Source of the DNA: Cytophagaceae bacterium
Lineage (GTDB): Bacteria; Bacteroidota; Bacteroidia; Cytophagales; Spirosomataceae
Reading direction: 5' to 3'
DNA length: 7,180 nt
Assembly (NCBI GenBank): GCA_947459055.1
Contig: CANHCG010000084.1
Location: 1-7,180 of the forward strand
A model generated the notes under the pieces. The model saw nothing but the letters and a program-made list of their open reading frames with translations, was not told the origin of the DNA and searched no databases. Below are positions 1 to 6,513 of this stretch, in pieces; the stretch's first letter is position 1, and every line of letters starts with the position of its first letter. Both the position numbers and the translations under genes were made by a program.

Positions 1-1464
1 AGAGCCGAGGATATTAACCACCTCGATCAAGCTTCCCATATTCACAGCAAATTGTGCGACGATCAGGCATAGAATCCCCCAGCCTAGGGTGATGCCTTTA
101 GAAACCCACCAATAATGGAGATTGGATGAATCAGTCTTGAAAAAGCGTTGGTAAATATCGACCATACTTATCGAAGTCAAGGAACCAAACGCCGAGGCCA
201 TCGATCCCATGGAGGCCAATAAAATCATGGCAATTAAAAAACCTACGACGCCAATCGGCAAGTGGTCAATGATATAGCTTAGAAAAATATAATTTGTGTC
301 TTGCGGTTCAATTTGAGTACTTTTTGCGTTAATCGAAGCCACGGCCTTTTCCCTGATTTCCGCTTGTTGGGTATTCAAAACCCCAATTTCACCCTTCAGG
401 TTATTAACTAGGGTTTGATCTTCTTTTTTGATGGCATCAATTAAGGCAAATTCTTTTAGTTTTTTGGCTTCAAAAATACGGGTTTTAGCTCGGTCAAAAG
501 TTTCGTGTCCAGGATGTTGTTGCCACTTTTCCTCCGAAAGCTTATTGAAAAACATCGGAGGTTCATTAAATTGATAAAATACAAATACCAAAATCCCCAC
601 GAGCAGAATGAAAAACTGCATCGGAATTTTCAAAAATCCATTTAACAATAGCCCTTTTTTGCTTTCCGTCGCGGATTGTCCGCTAAGGTAACGCCCCACT
701 TGGCTTTGGTCCGTTCCGAAATAAGATAGTTGCAAAAAGAATCCGCCGATGATGCCGGACCAAATATTGTAGCGGTTATTGACATCGAATTTCCAATCAA
801 TCAAATTGATTTTCCCCATTTTTCCCGCCAAATGCATCGATTCGCCCATGCCTATTTCAGGCGGTAATTGATAGACCAATAACACCCCGACCATCACCAT
901 GCCCGCAAGAACCACCGACATTTGTAACATTTGAGTATAAGATATCGCTTTGGAACCCCCTAGCATACAATAGGTTGTTACAATCAATGCTGTTACGGCA
1001 TTGGTCCAAGCCAAATCCCAACCTAACAACGTAGAAAGAATAATTGAAGGGGCGGCGATAGTCACACCCGTCGAAAGCGCACGGGGAATTAAAAACAATA
1101 AGCTTGTTAAAATGCGGGTTTTGGCATCGAATCGATTTTCTAAAAACTGATAGGCGGTGTATACTTTTAATTGGTAATACCTCGGAATGAAGGTAACTGA
1201 TAAAATAATCATGGCGATGGGCAAGCCCAAATAAAACTGAACAAAACGCATGCCGTCCGTATAGGCTTGTCCGGGTGCCGACAAAAAGGTGATTGCCGAA
1301 GCTTGGGTGGCCATGACAGACAATAGGATGTGGTACCAAGGTAATTCACGGTCGGCCAATAGGAAACCTTGAAGAGAATGTTTGGTTTGGTTGCCTTTCC
1401 AACTGCCATAGGCGACGATCCCGCCAATAGTCCCAATTAATACAATCCAATCAATGGTCTTCAT
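1..1464 (-). CDS. Sodium:solute symporter family (SSS/SLC5) transporter, 3' end cut by the window edge
   Basis: This gene encodes an inner-membrane secondary transporter that should couple Na+ entry to uptake of a small organic solute; the substrate cannot be read from sequence. The frame is open for 488 residues to the window edge. Hydrophobic segments lie near residues 5-21, 42-64, 71-97, 116-148, 152-170, 176-199, 233-253, 275-297, 400-438 and 458-476, fitting the LeuT-fold order with one extra N-terminal helix. Family hallmarks are the first core helix ending in ASAITFLSAPGQAY (55-68), a YQFLENRF stretch after the second core helix (105-112), and the eighth core helix running into SMVDIYQRF (433-441). 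A charged, probably periplasmic insert of about 100 residues separates core helices 7 and 8. The ATG at 1464 lies one base after the stop of a 36-codon gene, which supports this start. Family assignment is secure; substrate is unknown. Confidence 0.95.
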   Translation of the reverse strand, partial: MKTIDWIVLIGTIGGIVAYGSWKGNQTKHSLQGFLLADRELPWYHILLSVMATQASAITFLSAPGQAYTDGMRFVQFYLGLPIAMIILSVTFIPRYYQLKVYTAYQFLENRFDAKTRILTSLLFLIPRALSTGVTIAAPSIILSTLLGWDLAWTNAVTALIVTTYCMLGGSKAISYTQMLQMSVVLAGMVMVGVLLVYQLPPEIGMGESMHLAGKMGKINLIDWKFDVNNRYNIWSGIIGGFFLQLSYFGTDQSQVGRYLSGQSATESKKGLLLNGFLKIPMQFFILLVGILVFVFYQFNEPPMFFNKLSEEKWQQHPGHETFDRAKTRIFEAKKLKEFALIDAIKKEDQTLVNNLKGEIGVLNTQQAEIREKAVASINAKSTQIEPQDTNYIFLSYIIDHLPIGVVGFLIAMILLASMGSMASAFGSLTSISMVDIYQRFFKTDSSNLHYWWVSKGITLGWGILCLIVAQFAVNMGSLIEVVNILGS

Positions 1465-1465
1465 G

Positions 1466-1576
1466 TTATTGGAAATGAGCGCTGAAAAGAATGAAAAAAA
1501 CGATGAGAGCGATTAAAAATCCGACGAGGGAAATATACCAATTTTTCCAGTTGGGTTTTTCTACTTCAGGATCCAT
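1466..1576 (-). CDS. 36-residue single-pass membrane micro-protein, coupled to the symporter
   Basis: This short open frame has an ATG at 1576 and a TAA at 1468-1466. The product begins MDPEVEKPNWKNWY, a charged and tryptophan-rich cytosolic-looking head, and continues into one hydrophobic helix (about residues 15-32, IS..FLIALIVFFILFS) with a short SAHFQ tail. A TAnnTTTG promoter box lies just upstream, and the stop is separated from the symporter ATG by one base, so the two are almost certainly translated from one message. Other SSS transporters have small membrane partners next door (YjcH with ActP, YhdT with PanF), so an accessory or assembly subunit is a reasonable inference. No known family is recognised. 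It could be an unselected leader peptide, but its amphipathic head and clean helix argue for a real protein. Confidence 0.75.
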   Translation of the reverse strand: MDPEVEKPNWKNWYISLVGFLIALIVFFILFSAHFQ

Positions 1577-1594
1577 CGATTTTGTTTAGAGAAT

Positions 1595-1602
1595 CAAATA
1601 TA
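1595..1602 (-). promoter_or_regulatory. Probable Bacteroidota-type -7 box for the micro-protein/symporter unit
   Basis: On the minus strand the sequence reads TATATTTG, an exact match to the TAnnTTTG box used by the primary sigma factor of Bacteroidota. It ends 18 bases before the ATG at 1576, giving a very short leader. The upstream element is weak: TTTA about 21 bases away (plus-strand 1624-1627). The box match and its position are seen; activity is inferred. Confidence 0.5.
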
Positions 1603-1639
1603 ATTCGCTTTTGGCTTTAATCATAAATTTATCTCAGCT

Positions 1640-1671
1640 TTTGGATTAGTAATAATTGCTAATTACCTTTG
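1640..1671 (+). promoter_or_regulatory. Bacteroidota-type promoter for tRNA-Leu
   Basis: TTTG at 1640-1643 and TACCTTTG at 1664-1671 are separated by 20 bases. Both match the TTTG / TAnnTTTG consensus and its usual spacing. The box ends 13 bases before the mature tRNA 5' end, so transcription would start a few bases ahead of the tRNA. This is the best promoter in the window, as expected for a stable RNA gene. Confidence 0.8.
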
Positions 1672-1684
1672 CACTCCAAATTAC

Positions 1685-1769
1685 GCGGGCGTGGTGGAAT
1701 TGGTAGACATACCAGACTTAGGATCTGGCGCCGCGAGGCATGGGGGTTCGAGTCCCTTCGCCCGTACCA
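1685..1769 (+). tRNA. tRNA-Leu (anticodon UAG)
   Basis: An 85-base class II tRNA that decodes CUA and probably other CUN leucine codons. The acceptor stem pairs 1685-1691 with 1759-1765. The anticodon stem CCAGA/TCTGG (1712-1716, 1724-1728) encloses the loop CTTAGGA, with anticodon TAG at 1719-1721. The long variable arm GCC-GCGA-GGC (1730-1739) is typical of leucine tRNAs. The T arm has the loop TTCGAGT (1747-1753). The discriminator base is A, and CCA is encoded in the DNA (1767-1769). The first acceptor pair is G-U and two T-stem pairs are also G-U; the rest are Watson-Crick. A strong promoter precedes it and a hairpin with a T-run follows. Confidence 0.98.
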
Positions 1770-1774
1770 ATGGC

Positions 1775-1812
1775 AAGCCCTCAACACCAGAAAGGTTTTG
1801 GGGGCTTTTTTT
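1775..1812 (+). terminator. Intrinsic terminator after tRNA-Leu
   Basis: Arms 1775-1788 and 1794-1807 pair over 14 positions, with one T-G wobble and one A-T to C-T mismatch, around the loop AGAAA. The hairpin base runs into seven Ts (1806-1812). It sits six bases after the CCA end. It ends only 24 bases before the tig start codon and no clear TAnnTTTG box follows it, so some read-through into tig is possible. Confidence 0.8.
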
Positions 1813-1836
1813 AATTGAAAATTTAAATTATTCGAT

Positions 1837-3177
1837 ATGAACATTTCTCTCAACCATGCAAATGATTTACAAGGTCGTTTGACAGTTGTTGTTTCTGAAG
1901 CTGATTACCAAGAAAAGGTATCAGCAAAATTAAAGGATTACCGCAAAAAAGCGAATATCAAAGGATTTCGTCCAGGGATGGTTCCGCCGGCTTTGGTTAA
2001 AAAATTATATGGCCAATCAGCCTTAGTGGATGAAATTAATCATTTGTTAGGTCATGCGGTAGGAGATTATATCAAAGAAAACAAATTGAATTTAGTAGGA
2101 GAGCCTTTGCCAGCGGTTGAGGAAGCCGATGCGATTGATTGGGAAAAAGATACTGAATTTACGTTTCATTATGATTTAGGATTTCACGGAGATTTCTCGG
2201 TGGATTTAGCTAAAATGAAACCGGTGACTTCGTATGAAATCAAGGCGGATAAGAAAGAGATTGAGGAGACGATTGAGAATTTGAAGAAGCAATTTGGTGA
2301 TCAGATTCATCCTGAGACGGTGGAAGATCGGGATTTAGTATTTGGAACCTTTACGCAAGGGGATTGGGTGGAGAAATCAGCGATTCCATTGCATTCGATT
2401 CAGGATAAGTCTAAAAAGATTTTTATCGGTGCGAAAAAGGATGATACGTTGAAATTTGCAATTGATAAGGTATTTGTGGATGTGAAATCCTTAGCCTTGG
2501 CAACAGGTAAAAAGGAAGAGGAAGTGGCGGATTTGACCGGCGAAGTTTCGTACGTAGTGGAAGATATTACGCGTCAGGTACCGGCTAGTTTAACGGTTGA
2601 GTTTTTCGATAAAGTCTTAGGACCTGGAAAAGCGACGGATGAAAAGTCTTTCCGTGAGCAATTGGCCACAATTGTGGATGAAAATTACAAGCGGGAGGCG
2701 AATTATTTATTGCGTATTGATGCGGAGAAGGCGATTTTAGATCAGGTGAAAATTGATTTGCCCGATGCGTTTTTAAAGACGTGGTTGGTGCGAATTAATG
2801 AAGGTAAATTCACGCCAGAGCAAATTGATCAAGATTTTGATAATGTGAAGAAAGATATTCGTTGGAACTTAATAAAGAACGAAATTGCGGAGAAATTTGA
2901 GGTCAAAGTTGAATATGCAGAGGTAGTTGAAAAGGCCAAAGATATGGTGCGTCAACAGTTTGGCGGTTATTTATCGGCGGACCAACCGGGCATCGAGGAA
3001 ATGATTGAGAAAATTGCCATGGGATATTTGAGCGATAAATCGAAGTCAGATAATTTCATGAATTTGTACAATCAGGCTTTCGCAGACAAAGTAAGTCAGG
3101 CGATTGTGGATAATATTCCGAACAAAACAAGTAAAATCGACGTGGAGAAATTTAAAGCCATTGCAGCAGCGCTTTAA
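1837..3177 (+). CDS. tig: Trigger factor, ribosome-associated chaperone
   Basis: Trigger factor docks at the ribosome exit tunnel and shields nascent chains. The 446-residue product is close to the usual length (about 430-450). The N-terminal ribosome-binding domain (about 1-120) carries the signature loop GFRPGMVP at residues 43-50. The central region (about 150-250), where other trigger factors have an FKBP-type peptidyl-prolyl isomerase domain, is recognisable only by position: the usual IPGFE-like active-site segment is not visible, so isomerase activity is doubtful. The C-terminal part (about 260-446) is the long charged helical arm region that cradles substrate. The ATG at 1837 gives the standard MNISLN..N..L start. 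There is no Shine-Dalgarno sequence, which is normal for this phylum. It is followed by its own terminator and by clpP-clpX, a widely conserved neighbourhood. Confidence 0.97.
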   Translation: MNISLNHANDLQGRLTVVVSEADYQEKVSAKLKDYRKKANIKGFRPGMVPPALVKKLYGQSALVDEINHLLGHAVGDYIKENKLNLVGEPLPAVEEADAIDWEKDTEFTFHYDLGFHGDFSVDLAKMKPVTSYEIKADKKEIEETIENLKKQFGDQIHPETVEDRDLVFGTFTQGDWVEKSAIPLHSIQDKSKKIFIGAKKDDTLKFAIDKVFVDVKSLALATGKKEEEVADLTGEVSYVVEDITRQVPASLTVEFFDKVLGPGKATDEKSFREQLATIVDENYKREANYLLRIDAEKAILDQVKIDLPDAFLKTWLVRINEGKFTPEQIDQDFDNVKKDIRWNLIKNEIAEKFEVKVEYAEVVEKAKDMVRQQFGGYLSADQPGIEEMIEKIAMGYLSDKSKSDNFMNLYNQAFADKVSQAIVDNIPNKTSKIDVEKFKAIAAAL

Positions 3178-3203
3178 AAATACCATTTCTTGAGATACTG
3201 GAG

Positions 3204-3227
3204 ACCCCGCAAATTTTGCGGGGTTTT
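3204..3227 (+). terminator. Intrinsic terminator after tig
   Basis: ACCCCGC (3204-3210) pairs perfectly with GCGGGGT (3218-3224) around AAATTTT, and the inner A-T bases can extend the stem. A short T-run (3224-3227) follows. It lies 26 bases after the tig stop and upstream of the clpP promoter, so tig and clpP are mainly separate transcription units. Confidence 0.88.
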
Positions 3228-3254
3228 CTATGAACTAAGCCAGTGAATTTTTCG

Positions 3255-3286
3255 TTTAGCTAATTAGTCAAAAAAGTTTAAATTTG
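3255..3286 (+). promoter_or_regulatory. Probable promoter of the clpP-clpX-lipoprotein-hydrolase-cmk operon
   Basis: TAAATTTG at 3279-3286 is an exact match to the TAnnTTTG box. TTTA at 3255-3258, spaced 20 bases upstream, is a one-mismatch match to TTTG. The box ends 20 bases before the clpP ATG. Its location between the tig terminator and clpP supports the call. No separate heat-shock element was recognised. Confidence 0.65.
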
Positions 3287-3306
3287 AACCTTAAACAAAT
3301 CATCAC

Positions 3307-4014
3307 ATGATTCCAAAGGATTTATCAGGAGAAGAATTTCGTAAATATGCCGTTCACCACCGAGGCTTGAATGGCTTGGCCGTGGACCAATACATGAATA
3401 ACATCGGTAGTCGGCCTCTACACCAAATCGAGGATATGACGCAATACATTATCGAAGAACGCCCAATGCGTTTCGCTCAAATCGATGTGTTTTCACGTTT
3501 AATTATGGATCGTATTATTTTCATGGGTGTTCCCGTGGATGATTATATGGCGAATATCATCGTGGCCCAATTGTTGTTCATGGAATCCACCGATGCTAAA
3601 AAAGATATCGTGATGTACATCAATAGCCCAGGGGGTTCAGTGTATGCCGGATTAGGAATATATGATACTATGAATTATATCCGTCCGGATGTATCTACGG
3701 TTTGTACTTCCTTGGCCGCTTCGATGGGTGCGGTTTTATTAGCCGGAGGTGCGGCAGGTAAGCGTTCGGCACTCGAGCATGCGCGGATTATGATACACCA
3801 ACCGTCGGGAGGTGCCCAAGGTCAATCCCGGGACATTGAAATTACGGCCCGCGAAATCGTAAAGATTCGTCAAGAATTATACGAGATTTTAGCCAAACAT
3901 TCAGGCAAAAGTTTTGAGGAAATTGAGCGCGATTCAGATCGTGACTATTGGATGAAATCAGAAGAAGCGAAAACCTATGGCTTAATTGATGAAATTTTAA
4001 CGCGTACCGTGTAA
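3307..4014 (+). CDS. clpP: ATP-dependent Clp protease proteolytic subunit ClpP
   Basis: ClpP is the serine peptidase that forms the tetradecameric chamber degrading proteins unfolded by ClpX. The product has 235 residues. The catalytic triad is Ser139 (in LAASMGA), His164 (MIHQPSGG) and Asp213 (RDSDRDYWM); the 25- and 49-residue spacings equal those of E. coli ClpP. The glycine-rich INSPGGSV segment (105-112) that positions substrate is intact. The conserved core begins near residue 60 ([15 protein letters not shown]), so about 45 residues precede the usual ClpP N-terminal loop. This extension looks like those of other Bacteroidota and may be processed or may line the axial pore. The ATG at 3307 follows a good promoter and is the only sensible start. 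clpX begins three bases after the stop. Confidence 0.98.
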   Translation: MIPKDLSGEEFRKYAVHHRGLNGLAVDQYMNNIGSRPLHQIEDMTQYIIEERPMRFAQIDVFSRLIMDRIIFMGVPVDDYMANIIVAQLLFMESTDAKKDIVMYINSPGGSVYAGLGIYDTMNYIRPDVSTVCTSLAASMGAVLLAGGAAGKRSALEHARIMIHQPSGGAQGQSRDIEITAREIVKIRQELYEILAKHSGKSFEEIERDSDRDYWMKSEEAKTYGLIDEILTRTV

Positions 4015-4017
4015 TTC

Positions 4018-5265
4018 ATGGCTAATCCTAAGAAAACCAATTGTTCATTTTGTGGTCGTTCGAAAAACGAGGTGGGTATGCTACTTTCGGGGATTGAAGG
4101 GCATATATGCAACAATTGTTTGCAGCAAGGTTACGAGGTCGTTAAAGAGGAATTAGGTTCCTCGGCGACGAAGGGTTCACCGACGGGTCAGCAATTTGAT
4201 TTAGTCAAACCCAAAGACCTTAAGGCCTATTTAGATCAATACGTGATTGGCCAAGAGGAAGCCAAAAAGCATCTTTCGGTAGCGGTGTACAACCATTACA
4301 AGCGCTTAATGCAACCGGCCCATGAGGATGATGTCAAGATTGAGAAATCCAATATTTTGATGGTAGGGGAGACGGGTACGGGTAAAACCTATTTGGCTCG
4401 GACCTTGGCTCAAAAATTACAAGTGCCTTTCTGCATCGCGGATGCAACCGTGATTACGGAAGCGGGCTATGTGGGGGAAGATGTGGAAACGATTTTGACC
4501 CGTTTATTGCAAGCCGCGAATTATGATGTGGCAAAGGCGGAATGTGGCATTGTGTTTATTGATGAGATTGATAAAATTGCTCGCAAGTCTGATAATCCGT
4601 CGATTACGCGGGATGTGTCAGGGGAGGGGGTCCAACAAGCCCTATTGAAATTACTCGAAGGTTCCATTGTAAACGTACCGCCACAAGGGGGGCGTAAGCA
4701 TCCGGATCAAAAAATGATCGCAGTGAACACGGAAAATATCTTGTTTATTTGTGGGGGTGCATTTGATGGGATTGGTCGACATATTGCCAAGCGCCTCAAT
4801 GCCCGTCCGATCGGTTTTTCAGGCGATGATTCCTTTCATAAGTCATTTGAACAGGATCAAATCATGAAATATGTATCCGCGCAGGATTTGAAATCCTTCG
4901 GCTTGATTCCAGAATTATTGGGTCGTTTACCAGTGATCACTTATTTGAATCCTTTGGATGCCACGGCCTTATTGTCTATTTTAACTGTGCCCAAAAACGC
5001 ATTGGTCAAACAATACGAAAAGCTTTTCGAGATGGAAGGGGTGAAATTATCTTTTTCAGAGGAGGCTTTGCGCTATTTAGTGGAGCAAGCGATGCAATTT
5101 AAATTGGGTGCTCGTGGTTTGCGCTCCATTATGGAAGCTATCATGAATGATGCGATGTATGAAATTCCCTCTCAAGAGAATCTGAAGGAATTTCAGGTGG
5201 ATTTGGCCTATGCCAAAGCTAAATTTGAACGAACTGTTTTTCATCAAATCGATTTTGTTGCCTAA
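4018..5265 (+). CDS. clpX: ATP-dependent Clp protease ATP-binding subunit ClpX
   Basis: ClpX is the AAA+ hexameric unfoldase that recognises tagged proteins and threads them into ClpP. The 415-residue product is of normal length. The N-terminal zinc-binding domain has Cys9, Cys12, Cys31 and Cys34. The AAA+ module has Walker A GETGTGKT (117-124), Walker B VFIDEID (179-185), pore loop GYVG (150-153), the RKH pore-entrance loop (226-228), arginine finger Arg303 in LGRLPV, and sensor 2 GARG (364-367). The IGF loop that docks onto ClpP is present (265-267), so the ClpP partnership should be intact. A Glu takes the second Walker A position where many ClpX proteins have Pro. It starts three bases after clpP with no Shine-Dalgarno sequence, which implies coupled translation and balanced output. 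Confidence 0.98.
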   Translation: MANPKKTNCSFCGRSKNEVGMLLSGIEGHICNNCLQQGYEVVKEELGSSATKGSPTGQQFDLVKPKDLKAYLDQYVIGQEEAKKHLSVAVYNHYKRLMQPAHEDDVKIEKSNILMVGETGTGKTYLARTLAQKLQVPFCIADATVITEAGYVGEDVETILTRLLQAANYDVAKAECGIVFIDEIDKIARKSDNPSITRDVSGEGVQQALLKLLEGSIVNVPPQGGRKHPDQKMIAVNTENILFICGGAFDGIGRHIAKRLNARPIGFSGDDSFHKSFEQDQIMKYVSAQDLKSFGLIPELLGRLPVITYLNPLDATALLSILTVPKNALVKQYEKLFEMEGVKLSFSEEALRYLVEQAMQFKLGARGLRSIMEAIMNDAMYEIPSQENLKEFQVDLAYAKAKFERTVFHQIDFVA

Positions 5266-5269
5266 TATT

Positions 5270-5797
5270 ATGAAACAACTACTTGTTTTTCTCTGCTTAC
5301 TTGGAGCCCTCAGTGCTTGCAGTCGTAGCAAAGGTTATTTTTCCATACATCAAACGCCTCGACCTAGCGAGTCGAAAAAAGAGGTATCAGCGCCGCAAGA
5401 ACCTATATTATTGGCGATTGGGGATCAGCAGTCGATGGCGGTTTTGCCTGAAGCCTCGATTTCTCCGTCTGCTGAATTGGTTTTGAAAGAAGTGCTTAGC
5501 AAGCAGGAATCGGTCGCAGCAATGCCAACTGTCCGCTTGGACAAACAGGTGGCTAAAAAAGAAGTCAAAGCGCTCATTCAACAAATGAAGTCGCAAAATC
5601 AATTGGCTCGTCAAAGCTCTTTGAAGCAATCCCAACAGGCCTCTTCTGCGTCCTCTTGGGACCCTAAATTGAAAATAGGCCTTATTCTGTTAGGTCTAGG
5701 AATCATTTTATCTATTTTTGGATTGGGATTAATTGGTGGAATTTCGGCCTTTATTGGACTTGTATTTACGATTATTGGCTTGTTGCATACCTATTAA
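5270..5797 (+). CDS. Small putative lipoprotein with a hydrophobic, glycine-rich C-terminus; function unknown
   Basis: The family is not recognised. The 175-residue product starts with a lipoprotein signal peptide (MKQLLVFLCLLGALSAC), with a lipobox LSAC and lipidated Cys17, so it should be exported and membrane-anchored. Residues 18-130 are polar and low-complexity, rich in Ser, Gln, Lys and Ala, with a probable helical Lys/Gln-rich stretch at 92-125. Residues 134-173 are strongly hydrophobic and glycine-rich with an SIFGLGLIGGIS turn near 148-159, resembling a two-helix membrane hairpin; the protein ends LLHTY. An in-frame ATG at 5210 would overlap clpX by 56 bases and bury the signal peptide, so the ATG at 5270, four bases after the clpX stop, is preferred. 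The hydrolase gene begins two bases downstream. No function can be assigned. Confidence 0.87.
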   Translation: MKQLLVFLCLLGALSACSRSKGYFSIHQTPRPSESKKEVSAPQEPILLAIGDQQSMAVLPEASISPSAELVLKEVLSKQESVAAMPTVRLDKQVAKKEVKALIQQMKSQNQLARQSSLKQSQQASSASSWDPKLKIGLILLGLGIILSIFGLGLIGGISAFIGLVFTIIGLLHTY

Positions 5798-5799
5798 TT

Positions 5800-6510
5800 A
5801 TGGCAAATTCCTTGCTCATTTTTTTGCATGGATTTGGGGAAGATACACGCATGTGGGATGATTTTATCCCTCAATTCACCTGGCCTTATGTTTGCCATTG
5901 TCCGAATTATGCTGATTGGTCCGATTGTCATTCCATGGCAGATTATGCGCGAAAAATCATCGCTGAATTGCCGGAGGATGCTTCCTTACATGTGGTCGGT
6001 CATTCGATGGGTGGTTACATCGCCTTAGCGATGGCCGAATTATTTCCGGAACGGGTAAATCGAGTTATTCTATTGCATTCCACTCCCTACGCAGATTCCG
6101 AAGAGAAAAAAAATATCCGAGATAAAACGATAGCCTTTTTGCAAATGCATGGGGTTCGGTCATTTTTAGGGCCATTTGTGTCGAATTTGTTTGCTCCGTC
6201 CTTTGTCAAATCGAATCCATTGCTCCTGCGGGAATTGAGTGGACGCTACGTGAATTTACCTGCAGAGGCTTTGATTGCGGCGACCGAAGCAATGAAGCAA
6301 AGACCAGATACTTGGGATTTTTTAGCTAAAACATCCATTCCTTTTTTATTTATCTTGGGTGATCAGGATGCCTTGATTTCGCACGAATCAATTCTGGAGG
6401 GCCTGGCGGGGAAAGGCCAACATAAATGTGTAATTTTACCCTCCGTAGGTCATCAGGGGACTTATGAATCGCCAATCGCTTGTTTTGAAGCTATGGCAAA
6501 CTTTATTTAA
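5800..6510 (+). CDS. Alpha/beta-fold hydrolase, substrate unknown
   Basis: A 236-residue cytoplasmic protein (no signal peptide) of the alpha/beta hydrolase superfamily, which mostly cleaves esters or related bonds. The oxyanion-hole motif is LHGFGED (9-15). The nucleophile elbow is GHSMGG with Ser69, the acid is probably Asp190 in LGDQDALI, and the base is His218 in SVGHQGTYE, so the triad is complete and correctly ordered. Residues about 100-175 form the cap region that would define the substrate. It resembles the BioH/MenH-like general group, but none of the neighbours belongs to biotin or menaquinone synthesis, so no gene name is given. It starts two bases after the lipoprotein stop, and cmk follows after three bases, placing it inside the clp operon. 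The metabolic role cannot be inferred from this context. Confidence 0.94.
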   Translation: MANSLLIFLHGFGEDTRMWDDFIPQFTWPYVCHCPNYADWSDCHSMADYARKIIAELPEDASLHVVGHSMGGYIALAMAELFPERVNRVILLHSTPYADSEEKKNIRDKTIAFLQMHGVRSFLGPFVSNLFAPSFVKSNPLLLRELSGRYVNLPAEALIAATEAMKQRPDTWDFLAKTSIPFLFILGDQDALISHESILEGLAGKGQHKCVILPSVGHQGTYESPIACFEAMANFI

Positions 6511-6513
6511 ACG

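Noticed and set aside
857..1436. Two overlapping minus-strand frames inside the symporter
   Set aside because: They are shifted-frame shadows of the symporter, whose own frame is continuously open with clear family motifs.
1820..1829. The 10-base palindrome AATTTAAATT just before tig, considered as an operator
   Set aside because: It is pure A/T in an AT-rich leader and has no second copy; chance is the simpler explanation.
1659..1853. A minus-strand open frame of 64 residues containing GRRDSNPHASRRQ
   Set aside because: It is the antisense translation of the tRNA-Leu gene; the RRDSNPH string is a well-known artefact of reading tRNA complements.
5210..5269. An upstream in-frame ATG giving the lipoprotein a 20-residue extension
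   Set aside because: It overlaps clpX and places charged residues ahead of a clean signal peptide; the ATG at 5270 fits both the lipobox and the operon spacing.
5077..5635. Short frames on either strand around the clpX/lipoprotein junction
   Set aside because: They overlap well-supported genes, show no motif and have no separate start context.
5828..6028. A 66-residue plus-strand frame within the hydrolase gene
   Set aside because: It is a frame-shifted shadow of the hydrolase, whose catalytic triad is complete in the main frame.
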